From: Carpediemonas membranifera
Taxonomy: Eukaryota; Fornicata
Direction of reading: 5' to 3'
DNA length: 64,000 bases
NCBI GenBank assembly: GCA_019828565.1
Contig: JAHDYR010000048.1
Span: forward strand, 1 to 64,000
The translations under genes were made by a program, and so were the position numbers. This document shows positions 30,197-41,600 of this stretch, piece by piece. Below the pieces are notes generated by a model. The model did no database searches. It was not told the origin of the DNA and saw only the letters and a program-made list of their open reading frames with translations. The first letter of the stretch is position 1. Each line of letters begins with the position of its first letter.

Positions 30197-31636
30197 ATGA
30201 ACATCACGCTGCTTCCTGGCCAGGACCTCCCCGCGCGATTCTTCACCCTGCTCCAGGGCACGCTGGGGCCATCCTCATGCACGCTGGGGCCGACCCGGAC
30301 CTGGAGAACACTGAGACACATTCCGAACTCTCGCAGAAGGAAATGTGGTTCCTCTGCAGGAAGTTCTACTTCAGCATGCTCGTCGCTGAGAAGGACGGCA
30401 GCGTCAGGTCGATTGCATACAGCTCGACGTCTTCAGAGCCTTTTTACGAGCCTGGATCTGCCCCAGACGAGACTACTGATACTGTGTGGACTCTCCATCG
30501 GTTCGCAGGCCCAGTTTTCGAGCGGGGACCTTGTAGCACCAGATTTACCTGGGTCCGCATGCCGCCAGTGTACGAAACCACTGCCCATGACGCATGCTTC
30601 ATCGCCCAGACCGTGAAGGGCCTCTACTGGTGGAGATCTGAAGTGATTTCCAATGATGGGCCAGTTCGGAGTTGGAATGACATGAGCTACGACTTCAGTA
30701 TCCCATGCTCAGGGTGGGGTGGGCAAGCAGTCGAGGCTACTTGTTGGGGTGAGTCTATCGAGCAGCAATAAGACCCCAGCTGGGCTCCGGGATGGATCGA
30801 AACTTGCTGTCCAGCCCTTGTTCCATTCACCGACTGCCCTAAAGTCGCCAGGTACGCTGCCAGCCTGCCCCACTGGCGGAAACATCGTATAGTGCGCTCG
30901 ATCGTAGATGTAGTGGGATGCATATTCCTGCTGACGCCTGTTGACCTTGTTGTCTGGGGTGACGTCGCTGAGGAGTTCGCAGGTAACGCCGCGAAAGGCC
31001 TGACTTCATTCTGTCCAGTCAGCCTTCCGTCAGGTTCTGTCCCAGATCACATCATGACAGAGTCTGGCGTTGTGGTTTTGACGTGTGGTCGGAAGCAGAT
31101 GATCGCTGACCGCGACAAACCCGAGCTTGAGATCGGTTGGTCAGGTGGTCCAGAGCAGCAGTTTGTGGATTTACCGTTTTGGGTTGACCGCATTCACCAC
31201 GTTTCCGTCTTTCCTTTCGTTCAGTATCTTCCTCAGCGGCGACGACAAGATTCTTACCAGGGCCGGGGTCGACGAAGTTCTTTCCCATGATTTCAGGGGG
31301 ATTTATGAAGACAGCGAGACAAAGGTGTGGGCCACTGAAAGCGAGACGCGACACATTTGTACCAGAGAGCGTATGCTTGATGCGTACATCGATGGGGGGA
31401 AACTGGCACCAGGTATTGTCGAGCGTTCCGTTCAATTTGCTGCAACTCACTTCAGTGCACGTGACGAGTGCGTGATGTTCTGCGACAAGCGGCTGCTGGT
31501 TCCTCTCGGATGGAGAAGATGTGACGCGATGCTCTGCGCCAGACTATGGGACGAGTATTATTTGGTGTTGTTGACAAGTTTTAAAGATCAGAGAGTGGTG
31601 TGTATCGAGATCTGTTACTGCCAATTGGAGGCATAA
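30197..31636 (+). pseudogene. Decayed copy of the central (RCC1-like) part of the 1350-residue protein
   Basis: Pieces in different frames match residues ~520-870 of the protein at 31816-35868 in order: LPARFFTLLQGT, then after a frameshift HAGADPDLE and WFLCRKFYFS, LHRF..., a degenerate 'GLYWW' unit, then an in-frame TAA (30769-30771), then LTPVDLVVWGD, VVVLTCGRKQ and FVDLPFWVD, then a further frameshift near 31210 and a tail to 31636. No 28-45-nt intron with usable borders repairs the stop in the correct frame. It lacks both the coiled-coil block and the WD40 repeats, and it lies on the opposite strand to its parent. Sequence divergence is high, so it is an old duplicate, not a fresh one. 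Confidence 0.7.
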
Positions 31637-31815
31637 TACACATCAACTAGAATATAAAGCTGGTGATTATGGCCTCTGTGCATCCAGTCATACCCAACCC
31701 AGCTGCTTCAGAGGCCTGGGCGATGATGGCTCCTGGCCAGAAGGAATCAGCGCGAGTCAATAGAGAACAATGATTGAGTTAAATCACATTTACCACATTA
31801 TGCACGCCAACGCGA

Positions 31816-34800
31816 TTAGACCAAAGCTTCGCCAGCCAGGTCGACCTGCGTCTCTTCAGTCACACCTCTCACATCCAGGCCCTTGAGGTCCCACAGCTTG
31901 GCCGTCTTGTCCATTGAGCTGCTGACCAGTGTCGACCCGTCCTGGGAGAAGTCCACACGCCGCACGTTCTGTGCATGGCCGCGAAGAGTACGCATGCACT
32001 TGCCCGTGGCGACGTCCCACAGCTTGATCGTCGCGTCACGGGAGGAAGAAGCAATCATCCTTCCGTCGGGCGAGAATCTGAGTCCGCGAACGAATTGGGT
32101 GTGCGCGCCCTCCTCGAACCTCGCGAGGCAGGCCCCGGTGGCCACATCCCAGATCCGGACGAACCGCTCGTAGCCGCAAGACGCGAGAAGCGTGCTATCA
32201 GGTGAGAAAGCAACGCAGAACACGCTGCCGCCCTGTTCTTCGAGCGTCTGAATCACTGCACCGGACGCAGCGTCCCAGAGCTTGATCGTGCGGTCATCGG
32301 ACCCGGATGCGATCAGCTTGCTGTTGGGCGAGATAGCCACGCAGTTGGTCTGCTTGCCATGATCCATGCCTCTCCAGGCCATGCGGTTCCGGGCCAGATC
32401 CCAGGCGATGATGGCACCGTCACCCGAGCTTGAGGCTGCGAGTGTCTTGTCAGGAGACAGAGCGATGCCGACGATCCACTTGTTGTGGCCCACTAGCGGT
32501 TTGCCAATGAGCTCACCCGTTTCTGCGCTCCACACCTGGACAGTCTTGAGACCTCCAGTGACGAGAAGCTTGCCGTCAGGTGACGCTGCGACATCCCAGA
32601 TCTGCTCACCGGTCGGGACGTTCAGTCTGCACTGGCCGGTGGCATCCCAGATTCGAAGGGTCTGGTCCCAGCTACTCGATGCAACCGAGCCGTCGGGGAG
32701 CATGGCGACAGCAACGACGCTAGCCCAGTTCGACGCAGCGTGGCCACGATAAGTGTAGATGGACTCGTCGATCGCGTGATCGGTCGTCTTGGGCCAGGTC
32801 TGTTGATCCTCGATGGTGACGAGGGGCTTATCACCAGAGTCGAGTGTGACACCGTTGACCTGTCTTTCCACTTGATCCATGCTAAGGTCACTGGCAGTGG
32901 GCGCGGAGTCAAGCTCCACTGTCTCATATCCAAGCTTGGCAGGCAGCTCTGCGATCTGATCAGCGGATGGTGACGCGAGGTCGACTCTGAGCCAACCATC
33001 GTCGGTCTTGACAAAGACTGTCTGCTCGAATGTGCTTGGCGAGAACACGACAGCGGAGGCCTTGGCAGTGATGGAAGCGGTCAGGACTCGCGTGTTCGTG
33101 TCATCGGAGACATCCTTGACGATGCGGGTCGACCCATCGGCCACGAGGGCCACAAGCAGGGGGTGCATGGCGAAGCGTTCAGTCCCAGATGGGAAATGGA
33201 GAGAGCTGGCAAAGTCGCCGGTTGATTCAGGGAGCAGGCCCGACGCGGTCATGGCGGGCGTCGATCGGCCGACAAACATGACCTGCTGGCGACTGCCGAG
33301 CAGGCTGAAGTCGTTGTTGCTGTGAGCCCATTCGACCCAGAACGGCAAGTCGGTGAAGGAACCTCTCTGGTCGTTGCTGCCGATCGCGCCAATGTCGCTG
33401 CCGACGATCTGCCAGTCGCCCATTGTGAGTACGACGCTCTGAGCGGTGGAGACGATGCCATTAGGGATGAAGCCGTCGGGCAGGGCCATGGGGTGGAACA
33501 TGCATACGTCTGCCTCAGGCACGGACTCGTCGATCAGCCCCTTGTTGCCCAGTGAGACGGCGCCGACTGGGGTCAGGATGGCCGTCCAGTCGCGGTGGTG
33601 GTCAATCACCAGCCCGTGTCGGTGCCAGTCGCGGATGCCTGCCACGTATTCGTGCACTTCGGGACAGTGCAAGAACGCGACTCGGGCCGGCCTAGCCATC
33701 CTACGCCTCGGGTCCTGCTCGTTGAATCCGGGAGGGATCGTATCGCGACAGAAGCCGTATACGCCACTCGTTGTGACGAGCAGGATGGAGTGAGTGCCCA
33801 GACCGTGGTGCTCGAGGATCGGGGGGACGTGGACCCTCTGGTACCGGTCCACCTCGCCGAAGGTCGTGCGGAACTCGAAGAGTCGGCCCGCGTTGAACCT
33901 GTGAAGCATGGAGTGGATGTCGCCTGGGTGCTGCGGGTCGAACGACTCGTCTCTGAAGAAGCCGTTGGTCAACGCGACCTGGTTGCAGAAGTAGAACTTC
34001 TTGCAGAGGAACCACACGAGCTTGTCTGCCACTGTGTATGGGTCTCTCGTGGTCTGAGATGCCTGGGACGGGTCGGCTGAGGGGCCGTTGAGGTCCGGGT
34101 CGGCACCGGCTTCCATGAGGATGGCCCAAGCCGTTCCCTGGAGCAGGGTGTGCAGGGCGTCGGGAAGCTCCATGTTCTCGTCGAGCTCGACGTTCATGGA
34201 CAGCGGGGGGCCGTCTGTGAGGATCGAGCGGGCGCGGTCGAGGAGGGTCTGGGCCTCAGGCTTGAGCTCGGGAATGGCATCGAGCATGGCACTGAGCTCG
34301 TCGAGGTCGGCTGGTGTGGGCTCGATGACCTCCGGCTTCTGCACTGACGGCATGACCCCGCCAACGTGCCTCGAGTAGACGTGCCTCAGCAGCGTGGGGA
34401 TGTCCCCGGGGACGTCGGCCGTCACCGCCAGAGAGCGACGATACGCATCAACGAGTGCCTGCCTGCTGCCCTCCGACCCAGCGTCTACCAGGCCGACCTC
34501 CATGTCCCTGAGCCACCCGATGGCTGACTCGAGGAGTATGGCGGACTCACTGAAGTCGGGATTAGAGCCCTGGCTTCCAGAGAAGTGGCTGCCTGGGCTG
34601 CGTCCTGACTCGTCAGCTGCATCGTCATCGACGTCGGGGGCCCGTTTTGATGGCCAGTTATCGTCATCGCCATCGTAGCGTCGTGTCACAGGGCATGGCG
34701 TGTGGCGACGCAAGGCTTCACTGAGCGATGCAACCCGACCGGCGAGGGTCGATTGCAGCTCAGTGTTCTGGTCCTCGATCGCGGTGTTCGTTGTGGTTGT

Positions 34801-35868
34801 GCGCTTTGTCTTCTCGCGCTGTTTCACTTTCCGGAGTCGGCCAGCTTCAGTTTCGAACGCAGCACCGTGTAACTCGCTGCTGGGCTGCTCCAGATCGACG
34901 GGCTCCACCTCCGCAACAGGGGCATCCAATGGCGGGCACTCGACCCCCAGCTGGCCGAGGACCCAGTCTAGCGCGGCGATCTGCCCGCGGAGGTGGGAGT
35001 TGACCAGGCTGAGGTCGTAGTGTCGCTGCCGGATCACCCCAGGTGTCTTCTTGGCAGCCTCTTCGGGATCCTCACGTGTTTCAGCGGGATAAGGGACTGC
35101 TTCCATCGTGCTGCCGTCGAACCCGGAGAGTGCTCCGGAAATGTCTCTCTTGGCGTGGCCAAGGGCGACCTGGAGGTCATTGATCTCGGCCATCACGGCG
35201 TCGATCTCATCCCTCAGGATGGCGTTCTTAGCACGGTTGCGCTGCTTTGGCGTCATTCCAGAAGCATCGACGTCGACGTCGAGCTTGGATGGTAGCACAC
35301 GGTCGGTGTTCCCAGGCGCATTGCCGCGACCAAGCAGCATCCGCACATAGAGGAGCGCCTTCTGCGCGCCCTGCCGCCACTTGGCCTCCTTCATGACCTT
35401 GAACTTGTGCTCCAGGAGCGCGCCAGTCAGAAGTTCGGCCAGGTCCACCTGGATGGGAAGGGAACGCTGTGATGGCACTAATGGATAAACGACAGCAGTA
35501 ACGGTCCCATTCGTTTGCCCCGTGTTCCGCGTACCACGGGGAGGAACGTTGGCTGCGCGGTTGTGGGCCTCGTTGAGATCGTTTCCCGGGACCGGCATCG
35601 CGATTCCGGCAAACTCTTGCATTTGAATGAGTATATCGAGGAATGGCAAGCTAGCACTTTCATATGAGGCACTATGACCACCATCGTGGACAGTAGTCGG
35701 TCCAAATGGTGATACAGAAGACATCTCGTGCCCATTGTTCACCATCGGCTCGTTAGTGCCATTGTTTGCGCCGCTGGCTTGGTTGTTACCACCGGGCGCG
35801 GTCATCGACGGGTTATCGATGCTTCGGTTTTTGGTGTCTCCCGAGTTATATCGTTTACGCGTGTACAT
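31816..35868 (-). CDS. 1350-residue protein: bZIP/coiled-coil-like block, RCC1-like region, WD40 repeats
   Basis: Starts at ATG 35868. Residues ~1-135 are Asn/Gly/Pro-rich. Residues ~135-480 are the duplicated block, including NRAKNAILR with N-x7-R spacing and following heptads. Residues ~480-1000 show degenerate units such as HSILLVTTSGVYGFCRD and VVLTMGDWQIVGSDIG, each followed by a '...P..V' or LPFWV segment, resembling RCC1-type blades. Residues ~1070-1335 are seven well-formed WD40 repeats (e.g. LIASGSDDRTIKLWD). This combination suggests a scaffold; no catalytic site is seen. The stop TAA is followed by GGTAAATG. A 30-nt element lies 123 bp upstream of the ATG and is shared with another gene. 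Confidence 0.75.
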   Translation of the reverse strand: MYTRKRYNSGDTKNRSIDNPSMTAPGGNNQASGANNGTNEPMVNNGHEMSSVSPFGPTTVHDGGHSASYESASLPFLDILIQMQEFAGIAMPVPGNDLNEAHNRAANVPPRGTRNTGQTNGTVTAVVYPLVPSQRSLPIQVDLAELLTGALLEHKFKVMKEAKWRQGAQKALLYVRMLLGRGNAPGNTDRVLPSKLDVDVDASGMTPKQRNRAKNAILRDEIDAVMAEINDLQVALGHAKRDISGALSGFDGSTMEAVPYPAETREDPEEAAKKTPGVIRQRHYDLSLVNSHLRGQIAALDWVLGQLGVECPPLDAPVAEVEPVDLEQPSSELHGAAFETEAGRLRKVKQREKTKRTTTTNTAIEDQNTELQSTLAGRVASLSEALRRHTPCPVTRRYDGDDDNWPSKRAPDVDDDAADESGRSPGSHFSGSQGSNPDFSESAILLESAIGWLRDMEVGLVDAGSEGSRQALVDAYRRSLAVTADVPGDIPTLLRHVYSRHVGGVMPSVQKPEVIEPTPADLDELSAMLDAIPELKPEAQTLLDRARSILTDGPPLSMNVELDENMELPDALHTLLQGTAWAILMEAGADPDLNGPSADPSQASQTTRDPYTVADKLVWFLCKKFYFCNQVALTNGFFRDESFDPQHPGDIHSMLHRFNAGRLFEFRTTFGEVDRYQRVHVPPILEHHGLGTHSILLVTTSGVYGFCRDTIPPGFNEQDPRRRMARPARVAFLHCPEVHEYVAGIRDWHRHGLVIDHHRDWTAILTPVGAVSLGNKGLIDESVPEADVCMFHPMALPDGFIPNGIVSTAQSVVLTMGDWQIVGSDIGAIGSNDQRGSFTDLPFWVEWAHSNNDFSLLGSRQQVMFVGRSTPAMTASGLLPESTGDFASSLHFPSGTERFAMHPLLVALVADGSTRIVKDVSDDTNTRVLTASITAKASAVVFSPSTFEQTVFVKTDDGWLRVDLASPSADQIAELPAKLGYETVELDSAPTASDLSMDQVERQVNGVTLDSGDKPLVTIEDQQTWPKTTDHAIDESIYTYRGHAASNWASVVAVAMLPDGSVASSSWDQTLRIWDATGQCRLNVPTGEQIWDVAASPDGKLLVTGGLKTVQVWSAETGELIGKPLVGHNKWIVGIALSPDKTLAASSSGDGAIIAWDLARNRMAWRGMDHGKQTNCVAISPNSKLIASGSDDRTIKLWDAASGAVIQTLEEQGGSVFCVAFSPDSTLLASCGYERFVRIWDVATGACLARFEEGAHTQFVRGLRFSPDGRMIASSSRDATIKLWDVATGKCMRTLRGHAQNVRRVDFSQDGSTLVSSSMDKTAKLWDLKGLDVRGVTEETQVDLAGEALV
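34459..35414. repeat. ~955-bp duplicated block (copy in the 1350-residue gene)
   Basis: Partner of 27129-28083; a handful of substitutions and no frame change. Confidence 0.9.
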
Positions 35869-36690
35869 ATAACAAATGCCCCACTGGGTCCCAGAGACAA
35901 GTCAAGGAGACTGGCGCCAGATCCCCTGTGCTATGCTCTTTGGCCGTTTCACCCAGCACTCTGCGGTCTTGCGATGACATTGTGACATTGTGAAGTATCA
36001 TAGAGTGCACAGTGCAAGCACTGCGTCTCTCCACTTCAATTAGCTTGCCCGGAGGAGAAGACTAGCGGCTGGTTAGCCGTAATTGGTGTATTGGGGTTAT
36101 AGTTGGGAAGACGGGCTGGATTTCTGAAAGCACTGGCTTGATACTGTGCATCCGTCATGAGGCCGCAATCAACTCGGTGGAGTCAGAGGGTAAGTTTAGT
36201 GGTGGTGCGGTGGAGTCAGGGACGGTCGCTCCACGCGTGACCCGTCCCGACATCCCCCTCAAAAAATTAGCCCCGTTCCCGTGCTGTTCAGCAAAGTGGA
36301 CGACTTCCCTTGACTCGGCCCGATCCGATTGCGACCAAATCTTCTCCGAAGAGTGGGGCCGAACAATCCAAGATGTTCTGTGCAGCAGTCTTGTCTCTGT
36401 GGGAGAGATTGAGCCAAGTGGTGGTGGATCGGAATTGAGGCGTTGCTGTCTGTACCATGGAGCACCTTGACAATTCAGGTTGTGGCATCGCATCGTGCGC
36501 CTCGTGTAGCGAGTTCTACGGAACCTCGCGCGGCAGAAGGGGCAGACGAGTGAGATACTGCAGTCTTCCGATACTGATTTTTATAAACTGCACAATGACT
36601 CAGGGGTGCAGGGCAATTGATGTCACAACATGCAGGGCCCAACCACCCATGACACAGCGCCATTCAATCATATTTTACAACCAATCATCC
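35869..36690. other. Intergenic region with a shared 30-nt element
   Basis: Upstream of the 1350-residue gene and downstream of the giant gene. Short frames on both strands near 36138-36493 show no domain. The only structure found is the 30-nt element at 35991-36020. Confidence 0.5.
35991..36020 (-). promoter_or_regulatory. 30-nt element upstream of the 1350-residue gene
   Basis: Reverse complement of this stretch is identical over 30 bases to 51893-51922. Read toward the gene it starts TGCTTGCACTGTGC and ends GATACTTCA. It lies 123 bp before the ATG. Function unknown; a promoter or regulatory element is inferred from placement and orientation. Confidence 0.5.
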
Positions 36691-38605
36691 TCATGCTCTA
36701 ACATCCAGAGTCCTCCGACAACCCTGGCACGTGATTTGCCGTCTAGTCGCGCTGACCTTCTTGTTCTCGTACTCACAATGGGGGCAAGCGACCGTCCGTT
36801 GGGAATCCAAGTCTTGCGGGAGGTCGACTGTCTGGCGTGGCGCTATCTCACACGGGCGGTTGTAGTGGCGGAGGTGTTCCGCCTGATCGGCCATGCGGCG
36901 AAGGCACTTGTGGCAGAACTGTTGACCACAGAAAGGACATGTGGAGATCTTGCAACTTGCTAGGCTCCCTTCGCGGGATGCGAGCTCGCCACACGCGGGA
37001 CAGCGGCGATTGACGGGGACGTCCACAGCAGTGCCTCCACCGAGCGTGACCAGCTCGCAGTTCTGGAGGTATTCTCTCTGCTCAAGCAGTAATTTGATCT
37101 CGGCATGCGTGAAGCGGTGCTCGTCTCTTCTGATGACATAAAAGTTTGCGGCCGCTCCATCTTCCACAGCAGGAACGCAGTCCGCGAAGAGCTGGCGCAT
37201 GACCTCGGGCTCCTCGATGCGGGGGATGAGCGAGCTGCCGTCGCATGCAGTGTACACGCGGTACTCCTCGTGGAACCTGACCTCTGATGCACCAGGTTGG
37301 GGGAGCTTGGCACCGAACATGTGGAAGGCGAAGCGGCGGCGCGTCTCGTCGTCCTCGAGCACGGCACGGAGGGCGTCCTGCACACCGTGGCTGTCCGCGG
37401 GGAAGCGCAGCACTGCCATGACGGCGTCGACCGTGAGCGGGTTGGGGCGCACGAGCAGGGCCCGCAGCTGGGCGGCGGTCAGCGCGGCAATCATCTCGCT
37501 GAACTGCGTCCTCGCGGTCATTCCGTTACGAATGAGTTGTATCCTGTCAGTAAAGCGGCTCAGCACCTCGCTCCGGTAGGCATTGAGGTCGCCCTCAAAG
37601 CCATCGAGCGGGCACTTTGCCCTGGCTTCCTCTATGGAAGTGTTAAGCGCCCGGTCGACGAGCGGCATCAGCGCAGCTAAGTCGATGCGGCCACCAGCGA
37701 GCGCGACGAGCCAAGTGTTGCTGACCATGTCGGCCGGAAGACGGATCCCGTCGAGCAGCATGAGCTGCAGCACGCGGCCGAGCCCCAGCAGGACGGGGCG
37801 CAGGTCGTCGATGGGATAGTCGAGGGCGTCAGGCATGAAGACCAGCGTGCCCTCAGTCACTCGGAAGACCGGCACGGAGAATCTCATGGTGCCGATGGAC
37901 TGGGCAATTGAGGTCTGCGGCAGCTTGACGACCAGGTCGGGCAGGGCCTTCGCGGACTCCTTGCCAGACAGTGTCGCGGGTACCGCTAGAAGGTCCTCCT
38001 CGCAAGCACCGATGTTAGTCAGAGTGTTGCTGAGGTTGTCGTCGAGGGTGAGGTCAAGAGGGTCCTCCGCAAACATCTTCAGCCGGGTGCGGTCGATGGC
38101 GTCGACAAAGGCGTGGGCCATCGCGAACCTGCTGCTCGCCGCGTTGAGGTCGACCTCGGGGTCCAGCTCGTTGGCAGAGGCGGCGAAGAGGCCGTCGGCC
38201 AGCGCGCGGCGGACGGACCAGCGGGCCTCGAGGTGGGTGGCGAGCATACCGCAGAGCACCTCGCGTAGGGCTTGGGGGACTGCGACGGTGGCGAGCAGGG
38301 CGTCGCAAAGCTTGTCTTCGTTGACGGTTGAGAACTCTTTGAGAGTTCCCATGAGGAGAGCGAGCAGCTGCTGGCAGAAGGCGGGGTAGTCCGGCGCCAT
38401 GGCCCCGAGCATCGTCAGGCCCGCGTGGTAGACGTCAGCGGCCTGCTGCTCGCGGTGGCTCAGCTTCTTCCCGGAATTGCGGGCGGCGATCTCCTCGGGC
38501 GCGCTGAAGGCGAGCGTGCCGATGTTGACTCCGGTCGCAGTCATGTTCACGGCGTCCATGTTCGAGGCCGTCTCGAAGTCGACGAGCACGGGGTGGCCCT
38601 CGCGC

Positions 38606-38638
<33 letters not shown>

Positions 38639-41600
38639 CAGATGCCCGCGCTGTGCAGGTCGTGGATCGCGGTGAGCAGGCCGTGGAGCAGTCTGCGCTG
38701 AGTGTCGGGCGAGTCGGCTGGGGCGTCGCGCAGGTGGTTTTCAAGGCGCTCCATGACGACCGAGCAGGTCTGCTCAGCGAGGTTGATGAGGACGAAGTGC
38801 AGCTTTGGCACTGCGGGACTGTGCGCCATGCGCGACAGGATACCCGCCTCGCGGTCGCAAAGCTTCCGCTGGTGCTCGTTGTCGAGCTTGAAGGTCTTGC
38901 CGAAGTAGGTCTGGCCGTCGCGGGTCACGATCTGGCACAGCGCTCTGTTCTCGCTGACGGTCGACTCGACGGCGAAGTCGGACATCGACAGGTCGACGAG
39001 CATCTCGGGGAGGTCCATGAGGTGGGCCAGCCCCATCTCGCGCAACTCGGCGAAGAGGCTGGCCGACGGCGCGGTGAGCTCCTTCAACTCAGGACAGAGC
39101 CGGACGAGCTGCGGCGTGCGGCGGGCCAGGGCGGTCTCCATGGCCTCGAGCTGGATCTGGACTGCCTCGAGCTTCTCCTCATTAGCAGCTGCCAGAGCAA
39201 TCTCCCGACGACTGTTGTTTCTGGCGATATCCTCCTGCAGCCACTGAGCGTTTTGCCTCAGCTGCTGGTAATCGCCCAAATCGTGGAAATCGCGGGCGAT
39301 GCTGTCGGCCTTGGCGAACCCCGAAAGATGGCTATTGGCCCCTGCCACAAGGCCACGGAGCTGAAGGATCTTGAGTTGGTCGGGGGGCGTAAAGTCGGCA
39401 GTTTTAGACCGCTGACTGGCCCAAGACCACGCTTGACGTACAGAAGGATGAAGGAAGGCGCGGAGGTTGGCGAATCGGTCGGTCCCGACCTTCTGCTTGG
39501 GGACTTCGGCGAGCAGGGTGCGCATATCCTCAAGGGAGGGAAGCACAGGGTTCTCCATCTCAGCGACCCTGGCGAGCAATGCAGCGGCCGTCTCGGCGTC
39601 TTCAGCGACGCGCTTCTCCAGCAACGCGACACCAGCCTCGGCCTGGGCGATGATCAGACTATAATCAGCAGTCCTAGTCTCCGGCAGACGTCGAGCAGAC
39701 CCAAGCCTGCCGCTGAGCACCTCAGGTGAGGGTACAGCAGTGTTATCGTGAACAGGGACGGAGAATGAAAGCAGGGGGTGGTCCTTGAGCATCAAGTTCA
39801 CCTCGATGGCCTGCTTCAATCTCAGTTCAGCGCGGAGTGAGGCAATCTCACTCTTCATCGTGTGATAAATAGTGGAGTTTGCCCGGGCAAGCACTTCGCA
39901 GACCTTGCTGCTGTGTCTATCGGTCACAAACAGCCCGCCCTTCATGGTGACAGTCGAGCTGGTCGGTCTGAACTCAACAGCAACCGCGGAAGGCATTGAG
40001 GTGCTCGATGCGACGTGGGTCAGGGCCAGCTCGAGGTGTGACAGAAAAGCGACCGAGAGTTGGACGTCAGCGCCGACCTCGCGAGCACAGAAGAGGTGTA
40101 TCCGCTTGGCCTCTTGGAGCTTATTGTACTTGAGGAGGATCTTCTTGATCTCGACAATCTCTGGCCCCACCATCATGTGATGAGAATCCATGCGGACAGT
40201 AGCTCTGGGTGCATCGAGCTGGACGCTGAATGACCGTGGGGCGACGCTTGAGCTCTCCAAATGCTCGAGCAGCTTTGTTAGACTGGGAAGATCGGCGTGA
40301 GTGACGCAGAGGTCTGTTTCCTCAGTGATCGGCTCGGCGCAGATCTCGGACAGCCGCCTGCTGAGCTGCGCACGGTTGAGCGGGTTGAGCGCGGTCTGCA
40401 CCTCGGCTTTCTCAGGAGACGACTGGAAGCCGTTGCGGTCATAGCTGATGGTGCATTCGGGGCGGGTCAGCCTCATCGCGAATGAGGTGGGCAAGGTCTC
40501 CCGCTGCAGCAGGAGGCCAGCCACGGTCTTCAGGTCGCCAATCGTGAGCGGCGCGTGCTCGCCCAGGCTGATCTCATTGTCGGTCGAGATGGCGTCGAGG
40601 TGGGCGGTCAGGAAGCTGAAGCCGCTGACAACATAATCGACAACATCGCTGGGTGGGGCGACCTCGAAGCCGGTCGGGCCGAGGGTGACGGTTGTGGCTG
40701 GGTCAGCCAGCCGCATCTCGAAGGAGCGGGGGGCAACCTTCCGTTCAGTCAGTATGGCGAGGGCCACGTTGAGGTCGCCAATCGTGAGCGGCGCGTGCTC
40801 GCCCAGGCTGATCTCATTGTCGGTCGAGATGGCGTCGAGGTGGGCGGTCAGGAAGCTGAAGCCGCTGACAACATAATCGACAACATCGCTGGGTGGGGCG
40901 ACCTCGAAGCCGGTCGGGCCGAGGGTGACGGTGGCGGCTGGGTCGTCGAGCTGAACCTCGAATGAGCGGGGCGCGACCCTAGAGGCCTCGACGTGTGCGA
41001 GGAGCTTCTTCAGCGCGGGAAGGTCGGCGTGGGTGACTCTGATCTCGACATCGCCGCTAATGTCACCAGCACAGATACGAGAGACCTCGTTGCTGAGGCG
41101 CTGATGGTTGAGGGCGTTAAGAAGAGGCTGTACTTCAGCACTGGCTGGCACACAGCCGAAGCGGTTGTTGTTCATTCTCACGGTGCATTCGGGGTGGGCC
41201 ATCCTCATCTCGAATGAGCGGGGCAGGCCCGTGGCGAGGATGTGGATGACGACCCGTGCCAGGTCGGCGAGGTAGAGGGGCGAGTCGTCAGACGGCAGGC
41301 GGATGTCGGCAGCGAGTGTGGGTTGGGCGCAGACCTCCTTGATCTCTGGCGAGTGCTTGATATGCCACTGCTTGGCGGTCTTGTCGTTTGAACCAGACAG
41401 CAGGGTCGATCCGTGCGTCCCAAAAGCGAGGCAGCGGACACTAAGGGCATGGCCGACAAGGGTCTTCAGACACTCGCCGCTGCGTGTGCTCCAGACCTTG
41501 ATGGCTCCGTCGTTGGACCCTGAGACAGCGGTGTCGCCGTCTGGTGCAATAGAGAGGCACCTTACTGTCTTCCTGTGGCCGCTGAGAGTCGCTCTGGGCT

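Noticed and set aside
30733-30790. Intron that would skip the in-frame stop at 30769-30771
   Set aside because: Tested a GTGAGT ... CCCCAG pair; it gives the wrong downstream frame, so the stop is taken as real decay.
36138-36493. Overlapping ~110-codon frames on both strands in the 822-bp gap
   Set aside because: Both strands open over the same stretch with no recognisable domain; chance in GC-rich DNA.
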